Part shown: in pieces, positions 52,059-59,737 of the stretch | How the letters are laid out: every line of letters starts with the position of its first letter | Numbering within the stretch: the first letter of the stretch is position 1 | DNA from: DASZTV01 sp035547515 | GTDB lineage: Bacteria > Actinomycetota > Actinomycetes > JAFAQI01 | DNA: 64,000 nt | NCBI GenBank assembly: GCA_035547515.1 | Contig: DASZUS010000027.1 | Span: 124,001-188,000, forward strand | Direction: 5' to 3' | Position numbers and translations under genes: made by a program | Notes under the pieces: generated by a model | The model's database searches: none | The model's input: only the letters and a program-made list of their open reading frames with translations | What the model was told of the DNA's origin: nothing

Positions 52059-52370
52059 CTACTCCTTCACGGCGACGTACACGTCGTCGCCGTCGATGCG
52101 TACGGGATAGGTCTTCACTGCTTCGGTCGCGGGCGGGCCGATCGGCTTGCCGGTACGCAGGTCGAACCGCGAGCCGTGCAGCCAGCATTCGACGGTGCCG
52201 TCCGCGACCTCGCCGTCCGAGAGCGCGACCTCTGCGTGCGAGCACTCGTCGAGCAGGGCCGTCACCTCGCCCTGCGAGCGGGCGAGGCAGATCGCGATGC
52301 CGTCGACTTCGACAGCCTTGGCGCAGTCCTCGGCGAGCTCGGAGAGCGCGCACGCGCGAACGAATGTCAT
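52059..52370 (-). CDS. Rieske-type [2Fe-2S] ferredoxin in the suf operon
   Basis: A 103-residue non-heme Rieske protein. Cluster ligands C43-x-H45 (DECSHAEVAL) and C62-x-x-H65 (VECWLHGSRFD) are complete. Small Rieske ferredoxins of this sort sit between sufD and sufC in many actinomycetes and probably donate electrons during cluster formation. ATG overlaps the sufD stop (ATGA). Confidence 0.93.
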   Translation of the reverse strand: MTFVRACALSELAEDCAKAVEVDGIAICLARSQGEVTALLDECSHAEVALSDGEVADGTVECWLHGSRFDLRTGKPIGPPATEAVKTYPVRIDGDDVYVAVKE

Positions 52371-53503
52371 TGGGCGAGCTCGCTCTCGACCGCGGCCAGC
52401 AGCCGGTCGCGGACCTCGGGAACCCCTATGCGCTCGACGATCTCAGCGAAGAACCCGCGTACGACGAGGCGGCGCGCCTCGGCCTCAGGGATGCCGCGCG
52501 CCATCAGGTAGAACAGCTGCTCGTCGTCGAAGCGGCCGGTCGTGCTGGCGTGACCGGCGCCGGCAACCTCGCCGGTCTCGATCTCGAGGTTGGGGACCGA
52601 ATCGGCCCGCGCGCGATCGCCGAGGAGCAGGTTGCGGTTCTCCTCGTAGGTGTCCGTGCCGGTCGCTGCGGCGCGGATGAGGACGTCGCCGATCCACACG
52701 GTCCGGGCGCCGTCGCCCTGCAGCGCGCCCTTGTAGGTCACGCGGCTGCGGCAGTTGGGCTGGTCGTGGTCGATGAACAGCCGGTGCTCGAGGTGCTGGT
52801 CGGCATCGGCGAAGTAGAGCCCGAGAAGCTCCGCGTTCCCGCCCGGCCCAGCGAAGCTGACCGTCGGCGTCAGGCGTACCAGATCGCCGCCCAGGGAGAC
52901 GACCGCGGAAGTGAACGACGCGTCGCGACCGACGCACACCGCGTGGTGCTCGAGGTGGACCGCGTCCCCGTCCCAGTCCTGCAGGCTGACCAGCTTCAGC
53001 TGGGCCCCGTCACCAACGATCACCGACAGCAGGCCGCTGAAGGTCGCGCTGCCAGTGTGGTCGAGCACAACAGTCGCCGCCGCGTTCGCCCCGACCTCGA
53101 TCACGAGATGGCCCCAGGTCTGCTCTGCCGTCCCGCTGCCGCGGCGCTCGATGAGGACCGGCCGGGCAAGGTTCGCGTTCGCCGGGATCCGCAGTGCAGT
53201 CGCGCCGGCTGAGTGGAGGTAGGCGAGGGCAGCCGGACGGTCGACGGGCGCCGGTGCCTTCGTCCGCAACGGGTCCTCGGCGTCGAGCTCGGCCAGCTCG
53301 ACTCCTTCGGGGAGGTCTGCAGTGCACTTCAGCCGCTGCGCGCTCGGGCCGGCCTCGAAGACGCCGCGCAGCCTGCGGGTCGGGGTGAACCGCCACTCCT
53401 CCTCGCGACCGCTCGGGATCCGGAAGTCGGCGACGTCGTACGACGCCACGCGCTCGGCGGCAGAGCGCAGCGGTGGCGAAGCAACAGTTGCAGCGGGAGC
53501 CAT
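52367..53503 (-). CDS. sufD: SufD scaffold subunit
   Basis: A 378-residue SufD protein, paralogue of SufB forming the SufBC2D scaffold. Start ATG 53503 (MAPAATVASPPL), sharing one base with the sufB stop (TGATG). The beta-helix core shows DHTGSATFSGLLSVIVGDGAQLKLVSLQDW and a SYKGALQGDGAR-like block (VTYKGALQGDGARTVWIG). The C-terminal DDEQLFYLMARGIPEAEARRLVVRGF is shared with SufB. No intein, in contrast to its neighbour. Confidence 0.94.
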   Translation of the reverse strand: MAPAATVASPPLRSAAERVASYDVADFRIPSGREEEWRFTPTRRLRGVFEAGPSAQRLKCTADLPEGVELAELDAEDPLRTKAPAPVDRPAALAYLHSAGATALRIPANANLARPVLIERRGSGTAEQTWGHLVIEVGANAAATVVLDHTGSATFSGLLSVIVGDGAQLKLVSLQDWDGDAVHLEHHAVCVGRDASFTSAVVSLGGDLVRLTPTVSFAGPGGNAELLGLYFADADQHLEHRLFIDHDQPNCRSRVTYKGALQGDGARTVWIGDVLIRAAATGTDTYEENRNLLLGDRARADSVPNLEIETGEVAGAGHASTTGRFDDEQLFYLMARGIPEAEARRLVVRGFFAEIVERIGVPEVRDRLLAAVESELAQ

Positions 53504-56500
53504 CAGCCGACGGCACCTTCCATCTGCAGCTCGATGAGCCGGTTGAGCTCGAGGGCGTACTCCATCGGCAGCTCCCGCGCGATCGGCTCGATGAAGCCGC
53601 GCACGATCATCGCCATCGCCTCTTCCTCGGCGATGCCACGGCTCATCAGGTAGAAGAGCTGGTCGGCGCTGATCTTGCTCACCGTGGCCTCGTGACCCAT
53701 CTGCACGTCGTCCTCGCGGACGTCGACGTACGGGTAGGTGTCCGACCGGCTGATGTTGTCGACGAGCAGCGCGTCGCACTTCACGGTCGACTTCGAGTGG
53801 TGCGCGTTCTTGTTGATCTGCACCAGGCCGCGGTACGAAGTGCGCCCGCCGCCACGTGCAACCGACTTGCTGACGATGTTGCTGGACGTGTTGGGCGCGG
53901 CGTGCACCATCTTCGAGCCGGCGTCCTGGTGCTGACCTTCGCCCGCGAATGCGATGGAGAGCGTCTCGCCCTTGGCGTGCTCGCCCACCATCCAGACGGC
54001 CGGGTACTTCATCGTCACCTTCGAGCCCAGGTTGCCGTCGACCCATTCCATCGTCGCGCCCTCGTGGGCCATCGCCCGCTTCGTGACGAGGTTGTAGACG
54101 TTGTTCGACCAGTTCTGGATGGTCGTGTAGCGCACTCGCGCGTCCTTCTTGACGACGATCTCGACGACGGCTGAGTGCAGCGAGTCCGACGAGTAGATCG
54201 GAGCCGTGCAGTTGTGTACGGCGAAGCCATACGCGAGGTAGCTGTCCGGCGCTTCAACATCCAAGTTGAAGACCGGCTCATGCGCCTCTCTCGATTCCTT
54301 TGACCTGATGGGGACCAGGAAGTAGTCGCCGCAGTCGCGCGCCTGCTTGGGCCCGCGCCCTTCCTCGGTCCATCGCACCTGGTAGAGATCCTGCCGCACG
54401 ACCTGCCGGCCGAGGATTTCTCCGGGCCCGCCAGGACGGCACATCTCGACGGTGGCAAAGACGCCAAGCCGCGCGAGGATTGACTGCAGCTGGAACGCCC
54501 ACACGCGAGACGTCGTGTGCGCTCGCTTCCAGATCGCTCCGCCACGGGACACGGTGTTGCCATCACCGTTCATGTAGCAGCGCACGAGCTCCCGCAAGAA
54601 CTCGTCGTCCTGCGACATCAGGTCCGCAGACAGTTGCTTCATCGATGAACCGGTGCCCACGTGGTGCGTCAGGGCTGCGTAGCCGGCCTTGGTGTAGACG
54701 AGCACGCGGGCGGAGTGCTTGTCCTCTTCGTAGAGGACGGAGCCCTCCGCGTCGTAGAGCTCCTTGGTGGCCCGTCGCACCTCGTCTACGTAGTCGTGCT
54801 CGTCGATATGGAAGGAGAAGCACAGCGACTCGCACCCGTTCGTGAGCGTCGCGTGACCTTCGGCCAGGTAGTAGCCAGCGAGACGTGCGAACTCCAGCGG
54901 AAGCACGACGGACGCTGGCTCCCGCCGCGGCTTCGGGTAGACCAGGAAGTCACCTGGGGCGACGTCCTTCGCGGCAACCCACTGCGGCGTGCTCGCGACC
55001 AGCTTCTTGGTATCCACCTCTGGCTGCCAGCCGTTGCGTGGCGCTCGCTTCACCAGGACGTCGGACCGCCGAACCACCAGAAGCGGATGCTCGTCGGTGA
55101 CGCGGAACGCATTCGCCGGCGACATGGGTGTGAACCTGTGCAGCGATCCGTTGAGGTCCCGCATCTGAGTCGCGGTCACCCGGTGCGAGCGACCATCGTG
55201 ACCCAGCACGCGGTCCCCCACGCGAATCGACTCGATCGGTCGCAGATCGCCGTCTGCTGTCGTGATCAACTCACCCGCCGGCAGGCAACCCTCCACGTAG
55301 TGCACGTAGGAGCCTTCGTCGGCGATGATCAGCGTCCGCTCGAACTGACCCATGTTCTCGGTGTTGATGCGGAAGTAGGCCTGCAGCGGGATGTCGACGT
55401 GTACGCCCTTGGGCACGTAGATGAAGGAACCGCCCGACCACACCGCGGTGTTCAGCGCGGAGAACTTGTTGTCCCCCGTCGGGATCACTGAGGCGAAGTG
55501 CTCGCGGAACAGGTCCTCGTGCTCGCGCAGACCTGTGTCGGTGTCGACGAAGATGACGCCCTGCTGCTCGAGATCCTCGCGGATCTGGTGGTACACGACC
55601 TCGCTGTTGTGCACGACGAGGCCCTCGGCGATGAAGTTGTGGGGGCCGTCAACTTCGATGTCGAAGACCGGCTCGATCTCGTAAGGTTCGATCGAAGTGA
55701 TCTGCGCGAAGCCGACGTGGTCGGTGCAGTATTGAGCGAACTTCCGACCACGTACAGACGTGTACGTGTGGGCGTACGCACCCATTCCCAACCGGGCCAG
55801 TCGCTTCGGGTTGCGGCAACCGAGCCGCTCGAGCGGCCCTGTCATCGTCAGTCGTTGGCCGTACATCACGCGCTCAGGGTCGAACGGGTGCTTGCCGCTG
55901 AACTCGTGGGGGCCGCCCACTCGAATGCCCGCGAGTCGCGCCAGATCAGCGGCCTGCTCGAGTAGAGGCGCGCTGACGCTCGTCAGGCGAACACAACTCG
56001 AGCGCCCGAGTGGGACATATCCGTCGGCGTCGATCCAGCCGCCGAGAAAGGCCAGTCGCTGGTCGAGCGGCAGCCGGAAGACCCACGGCGGGACTTCCTT
56101 CGAGTGAGAGGTTCCCCAGAAGCCCATGACCTGCATCCACTGAACCAGCGCGCGGGAGTTCACCACGACTCTTACGTCGTCCGCCTCGATTACCCGCAGG
56201 CCGAACTGCTCAGCGACGACACGCGCAATCTCGGCGCGGATCTCGACGTCCGTGGCGGGCACGGCGAACTGAACCCGATGAGTCCGGCCGGCCGACTGAA
56301 GCGAGCCGTCGCCGAGGTAGAAGCCGAGTAGCCACATCAAATCCACGTTTGTGGTCTCTGGACCGAGCTGCTCACCCCAGCGCCCGACCGGCTTTGGCAG
56401 CGGCATGGACTCGCCGAACTCGGGCAGATCGCGCGGCACTGCGACGAGATCGCCTGCACGGAGCTCCGACACCGTCTTCCAGCGGCGCACGTACCTGGCC

Positions 56501-57138
56501 CGCTTCGACCCAGCTCGGCGATCGTCGGAGAGCGTCAGAAACGGATGATTTGCCGTCGCGCGAATCGAGCGCGTGCCGACAGTCACCTGGTAGGTCTGTT
56601 CGACGCCGGTCTGCGCAGCCGCCTTGACCGGCGCGACGACGAAATGCCCCGTCTCCTCATCCAGGGCGAAAACCATGTCGCCCGGCTCGATCTCCTTGAC
56701 CGGCACGCGCCCCCGATTCGCCGTCCACACGAGAGCGCCAGCCGAGATGCACTCATACTGAGCCGCGACTCCAGCGACGAGGCGCTGCTTCTCCGCCTCG
56801 GGGATGCCGAGCTTGTCGTAGGTGTTCTTGATGTCCGCGGGCAGGTCGTCCCAGGAGGCCGCCTGCTTCTCCGTCGAGCGGACGAAGTACTTGATGTTGT
56901 CGAAGTCGATGCCCGACAGGTCGGCGCCCCAGCCCGGCATAGGCTTCTTCTCGAACAGCCGCAGACCCTTGAGCCGCATGTCGAGCATCCACTCGGGCTC
57001 GTTCTTGAGCGCGGAGATGTTGCGAACGACCTCCTCGGAGAGCCCTCGCTGCGCGACAGCGCCGGCCTGGTCGGGATCCGCCCAGCCGAACTTGTACCGA
57101 CCGAGGCCTTCGAGCTGGTCGCTGGCAACGTCGGTCAT
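53503..57138 (-). CDS. sufB: SufB scaffold subunit precursor with two inteins
   Basis: A 1211-residue precursor. Host protein segments (exteins) are residues 1-129, 512-617 and 977-1211, adding up to 470 residues, the normal SufB length. Junction 1 is AAQYE/CIS to VVHN/SEVV; junction 2 is HYVEG/CLP to AVHN/CTAP. Rejoined, the exteins read continuous family motifs (QYE+SEVVYHQI, YVEG+CTAPIYSSDSLH). Cluster-assembly residues of SufB occur in the C-extein (C977 first residue after intein 2; HHSKSTVKCDALL). ATG overlaps the sufR stop. Functional SufB therefore needs two splicing reactions. Confidence 0.95.
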   Translation of the reverse strand: MTDVASDQLEGLGRYKFGWADPDQAGAVAQRGLSEEVVRNISALKNEPEWMLDMRLKGLRLFEKKPMPGWGADLSGIDFDNIKYFVRSTEKQAASWDDLPADIKNTYDKLGIPEAEKQRLVAGVAAQYECISAGALVWTANRGRVPVKEIEPGDMVFALDEETGHFVVAPVKAAAQTGVEQTYQVTVGTRSIRATANHPFLTLSDDRRAGSKRARYVRRWKTVSELRAGDLVAVPRDLPEFGESMPLPKPVGRWGEQLGPETTNVDLMWLLGFYLGDGSLQSAGRTHRVQFAVPATDVEIRAEIARVVAEQFGLRVIEADDVRVVVNSRALVQWMQVMGFWGTSHSKEVPPWVFRLPLDQRLAFLGGWIDADGYVPLGRSSCVRLTSVSAPLLEQAADLARLAGIRVGGPHEFSGKHPFDPERVMYGQRLTMTGPLERLGCRNPKRLARLGMGAYAHTYTSVRGRKFAQYCTDHVGFAQITSIEPYEIEPVFDIEVDGPHNFIAEGLVVHNSEVVYHQIREDLEQQGVIFVDTDTGLREHEDLFREHFASVIPTGDNKFSALNTAVWSGGSFIYVPKGVHVDIPLQAYFRINTENMGQFERTLIIADEGSYVHYVEGCLPAGELITTADGDLRPIESIRVGDRVLGHDGRSHRVTATQMRDLNGSLHRFTPMSPANAFRVTDEHPLLVVRRSDVLVKRAPRNGWQPEVDTKKLVASTPQWVAAKDVAPGDFLVYPKPRREPASVVLPLEFARLAGYYLAEGHATLTNGCESLCFSFHIDEHDYVDEVRRATKELYDAEGSVLYEEDKHSARVLVYTKAGYAALTHHVGTGSSMKQLSADLMSQDDEFLRELVRCYMNGDGNTVSRGGAIWKRAHTTSRVWAFQLQSILARLGVFATVEMCRPGGPGEILGRQVVRQDLYQVRWTEEGRGPKQARDCGDYFLVPIRSKESREAHEPVFNLDVEAPDSYLAYGFAVHNCTAPIYSSDSLHSAVVEIVVKKDARVRYTTIQNWSNNVYNLVTKRAMAHEGATMEWVDGNLGSKVTMKYPAVWMVGEHAKGETLSIAFAGEGQHQDAGSKMVHAAPNTSSNIVSKSVARGGGRTSYRGLVQINKNAHHSKSTVKCDALLVDNISRSDTYPYVDVREDDVQMGHEATVSKISADQLFYLMSRGIAEEEAMAMIVRGFIEPIARELPMEYALELNRLIELQMEGAVG
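54211..55287 (-). mobile_element. Intein 2 in SufB (359 aa, endonuclease-containing)
   Basis: Residues 618-976 of SufB. Splicing blocks: N-terminal C618 (CLPAGELITT), block B RVTDEHPLL, block F EPVFNLDVEAPDSYLAYG, terminal AVHN, +1 residue Cys977. DOD endonuclease motifs are LAGYYLAEGH (754-763), where Glu replaces the usual Asp, and LVRCYMNGDG (851-860). The insertion point YVEG/C and the length of 359 residues agree with the M. tuberculosis SufB intein (recalled). It is therefore probably the same allele family. Confidence 0.93.
55606..56751 (-). mobile_element. Intein 1 in SufB (382 aa, endonuclease-containing)
   Basis: Residues 130-511 of SufB. Splicing blocks: N-terminal C130 (CISAGALVWT), block B TANHP with the catalytic T and H, block F EIEPVFDIEVDGPHNFIAEG, and terminal VVHN with the penultimate His and cyclising Asn; +1 residue is Ser512. 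Homing endonuclease motifs LLGFYLGDG (270-278) and LGGWIDADG (365-373) both keep the acidic residues, so nuclease activity looks possible. Codon use is somewhat less GC3-rich than in the exteins. M. leprae and M. gastri SufB inteins lie at sites other than that of M. tuberculosis (recalled); which one matches here needs alignment. Confidence 0.93.
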
Positions 57139-57857
57139 AGACGGGTCTCCTCGGATGGTTCGACACAGCGCGTCGCTGGGTTGGACTGACGCGCAGTCAC
57201 GTCAGTAAGCGGGATGTGCGTGGTGCAGACGCCGTCGCCCCGCGCGATCGTGGCGAGCCGCTGCACGTGGCGACCGACCAACCGGCCGATCGCCTCGGTC
57301 TCTACCTCGCACATGACGGGAAACTCCTCCGCCACGTGCTGCACCGGGCAGTGGTGCTGGCATACCTGCACGCCGATCGTCGTGTCGTGCACCGTCGACG
57401 CGTACCCGTCGTCCGCGAGCGCAGCCGCTAGCGCCTCCGCACGCGCGTCCAGCGGCAGGGAAGCGATCCGGTCGGCGTACCGCGCCTCCCACGCCGCCAT
57501 CCGGCGCCGCGCGAAGTCCTCGACGGCCTGCTCCCCGGCCGACTCGCACAGGTAGCGCAGCGCATCCACCGCGACGTCGTCATACGACGTGGGCCCGGCC
57601 GCGTGGCCGGCCTCGCTGAGCGAGAACCGCCGAGCGGGGCGACCGCGGCCGCGAGGCGCGCGAGGCCGCTCCTCGGTCGCGACGATCAGCCCGTCCTCCA
57701 GCGCGGCGTCGAGGTGGCGCCGGATCGCGGGAGTGGTGAGGCCGAGCCGCTGGCCGAGCTCGGTGGCCGTCGACGGTCCGTGCTCGAGCAGCGAGCGGAC
57801 CACCCGATCACGGGTTCGCTGGTCCGCCGCATCCAGCCGCGTCGGGGCCGTTTTCAC
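57135..57857 (-). CDS. sufR: SufR: ArsR/DeoR-type Fe-S-sensing repressor of suf
   Basis: A 240-residue regulator. The winged helix-turn-helix is near residues 15-65 (TATELGQRLGLTTPAIRRHLDAAL). The Fe-S cluster ligands are expected among C166, C170 (VCQHHC), C183 (VMCEVE) and C211. In mycobacteria and cyanobacteria, SufR with a bound cluster represses the suf operon. GTG start at 57857; stop overlaps sufB start (ATGA), so repressor and scaffold are coupled. Confidence 0.93.
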   Translation of the reverse strand: MKTAPTRLDAADQRTRDRVVRSLLEHGPSTATELGQRLGLTTPAIRRHLDAALEDGLIVATEERPRAPRGRGRPARRFSLSEAGHAAGPTSYDDVAVDALRYLCESAGEQAVEDFARRRMAAWEARYADRIASLPLDARAEALAAALADDGYASTVHDTTIGVQVCQHHCPVQHVAEEFPVMCEVETEAIGRLVGRHVQRLATIARGDGVCTTHIPLTDVTARQSNPATRCVEPSEETRL

Positions 57858-57863
57858 AACGAC

Positions 57864-57892
57864 ATTCTTTCGTAATTCGTACGCCGAAGCAA
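57864..57892 (-). promoter_or_regulatory. Predicted leaderless sufR-suf promoter
   Basis: On the minus strand TTGCTT (57887-57892), a 17-base spacer and AAGAAT (57864-57869) precede the sufR GTG (57857) by 6 bases, so the message would be leaderless. The spacer holds GTA-cgaat-TAC, a weak palindrome that could contact SufR. No match to a known SufR box is claimed. Confidence 0.45.
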
Positions 57893-57901
57893 ACCGCGGC
57901 C

Positions 57902-58007
57902 CCTTCCTCGAAGTAGCACATGACCGCCGCGAAATGCCGCGGAACGTGCCCGCTCCGTTCCCCAGTGTCCGAATCGGTGGCCCGGTGATGTGCTACTTCG
58001 AGGAAGG
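57902..58007. repeat. Perfect 20-bp inverted repeat in sufR/ABC spacer
   Basis: ccttcctcgaagtagcacat (57902-57921) is the exact reverse complement of 57988-58007, 66 bases apart. Inside lies ggaacg (57941-57946) with cgttcc (57956-57961). An additional pair ccagtgtcc (57962-57970) and ggacactgg (58010-58018) straddles the right arm. It separates the divergent sufR and ABC transporter genes. Function unknown. Confidence 0.75.
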
Positions 58008-58022
58008 CCGGACACTGGTGGG

Positions 58023-58952
58023 GTGGCGGCGGTTGCGGTTTCCCACCTCGCCAAGCGCTACACCCCGACCGCTGGCGTCGTCGACGTGTCCTTCGAGGCC
58101 CCCGCCGGAGCGGTGACCGCGCTGCTCGGCCGCAACGGTGCGGGCAAGACGACCAGCGTGGAGGTGTGCTGCGGCCTGCGCCGCGCCGACTCCGGCGACG
58201 TGCGGGTGCTGGGCCTCGACCCGTACCGCGACCACGCCGAGCTCGCCCCCCGCGTGGGCGTGATGCCGCAGACCGGTGGCTCGGGCGCGTGCGGCATCTA
58301 CCCGTCAGTCCGGGTCGGCGAGGTGGTCCGCCACTACGCCGCGATGTACGCCGACCCGCTGCCGGTGGAGCAGCTGCTCGACCGGCTGGGGCTCGAGTCC
58401 GTCGCTGGTACGCCGTGGCGGCGGCTGTCCGGGGGCGAGCAGCAACGGGTCTCACTTGCCCTGGCGCTGGTGGGCCGGCCGGAGGTGGCGTTCCTCGACG
58501 AGCCGACCGCCGGCCTGGACCTGCATGCCCGGCACACCACCTGGGCGCTGATCCGCGAGCTGCGCGACGCCGGGGTAGCCGTGGTCCTGACCACCCACGC
58601 GCTCGACGAGGCCGAGGCGCTCGCCGACACCGTCACGATCCTCGACCACGGTCGCGTGGTCGCGACCGGTACGCCGGCCGAGCTGGCCAAGGCGAAGACA
58701 CCGCCCACGCTCACCTTCGACGCGCCGGCCGGGCTGGACGTCGCGGGTCTCAGCGACGCGCTGCCTCCCGGCGCGAGCGCTCACGAGGAGCGCGCCGGTC
58801 ACTACGTGATCGGTCCTCGCGTCGACCCCGAGGTCGTCGCGGCCGCGACCAGCTGGTGCGCCGCCGCTGGCGTGCTGATCGACAACCTCTCGACCACCAG
58901 CCGCTCGCTGGAAGACGTGTTCCTCGAGGTCACCGCAGGAGCGCCACTGTGA
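58023..58952 (+). CDS. ABC transporter ATP-binding protein (drug/daunorubicin-type)
   Basis: A 309-residue ABC ATPase. Walker A GRNGAGKTTS, signature LSGGEQQRVSLALAL, Walker B VAFLDEPTAGLD, and switch histidine LTTHALDEAEALAD. The C-terminal extension (TLTFDAPAGLDVAG, LEDVFLEVTAG) is typical of the DrrA/ABC-2 type. GTG 58023 is chosen as start (MAAVAVSHLAKRY), since upstream codons fall in the inverted repeat. Coupled to its permease by a GTGA overlap. By position equals Rv1458c in M. tuberculosis (recalled). Confidence 0.9.
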   Translation: MAAVAVSHLAKRYTPTAGVVDVSFEAPAGAVTALLGRNGAGKTTSVEVCCGLRRADSGDVRVLGLDPYRDHAELAPRVGVMPQTGGSGACGIYPSVRVGEVVRHYAAMYADPLPVEQLLDRLGLESVAGTPWRRLSGGEQQRVSLALALVGRPEVAFLDEPTAGLDLHARHTTWALIRELRDAGVAVVLTTHALDEAEALADTVTILDHGRVVATGTPAELAKAKTPPTLTFDAPAGLDVAGLSDALPPGASAHEERAGHYVIGPRVDPEVVAAATSWCAAAGVLIDNLSTTSRSLEDVFLEVTAGAPL

Positions 58953-59713
58953 CCGTCCTCGAGCTGACGCCGAGCGCGCAGGTGCCGCCCCGCTCCCGGG
59001 CGGTCCTCGCGCAGACCGCGATGGAAACCAAGCTGATCCTGCGCAACGGCGAACAGCTGCTGCTGACGATCGCGATCCCGGTCGCGCTGCTGGTGCTGTT
59101 CGCGAAGGCGCCGATCGCGCACATCCCGAAGCCGCGGATCGAGTTCATGGCGCCGGGTGTGTTCGGACTCGCGGTCATGTCGACGGCGTTCACCGGCCAG
59201 GCCATCGGCACCGGCTTCGAGCGCCGGTACGGCGTACTCCGCCGGCTGTCGACGACACCTCTGTCGCGCGCCGGCCTGCTCGCCGCGAAGACCTCCGCGG
59301 TGCTGCTCGTCGAGGTGCTCCAGGCGGTCATGCTCTGCATCGTCGCGGCAGTTCTCGGCTGGCACCCGCACGGTTCGGCCGCGGCGGCAATCGGGCTGGT
59401 GCTGCTCGGGACCGCCTGCTTCAGCGCGCTCGCATTGCTGATGGCAGGCACATTGCGGGCGGAGGCCACCCTCGCGGGCGCCAACCTGTTCTACCTGGTG
59501 TCACTCGGCCTCGGCGGAGTGGCTTACCCGCTGTCTGACTACTCCCACGGCGTGCAGGACGCGCTCGGCCTGCTTCCGTTGACCGCGTTGTCCGGCGGGC
59601 TGCGCGCCGTGCTCGACCACGGCAGCGCCGTGCCGCTGCACGACTGGCTGACGCTGCTGGTCTGGGCGGCGATCGGCGTGACCGCCGCGGTCCGCTGGTT
59701 CCGCTGGGACTGA
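58949..59713 (+). CDS. ABC-2 type transporter permease
   Basis: A 254-residue membrane protein with about six helices and the ABC-2 signature region (GFERRYGVLRRLSTTPLSRAGLLAAKT). GTG start overlaps the ATPase stop. Forms an exporter with the preceding protein. Substrate unknown; in mycobacteria the equivalent pair lies between suf and ctaB genes. Confidence 0.9.
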   Translation: MTVLELTPSAQVPPRSRAVLAQTAMETKLILRNGEQLLLTIAIPVALLVLFAKAPIAHIPKPRIEFMAPGVFGLAVMSTAFTGQAIGTGFERRYGVLRRLSTTPLSRAGLLAAKTSAVLLVEVLQAVMLCIVAAVLGWHPHGSAAAAIGLVLLGTACFSALALLMAGTLRAEATLAGANLFYLVSLGLGGVAYPLSDYSHGVQDALGLLPLTALSGGLRAVLDHGSAVPLHDWLTLLVWAAIGVTAAVRWFRWD

Positions 59714-59737
59714 TCCGCTAGGACACCGAGCCCGCGG

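Noticed and set aside
53503..57138. Frameshifted or fused gene as the reason for the oversize SufB
   Set aside because: The frame is continuous, and the inserts have complete intein splicing motifs at both ends.
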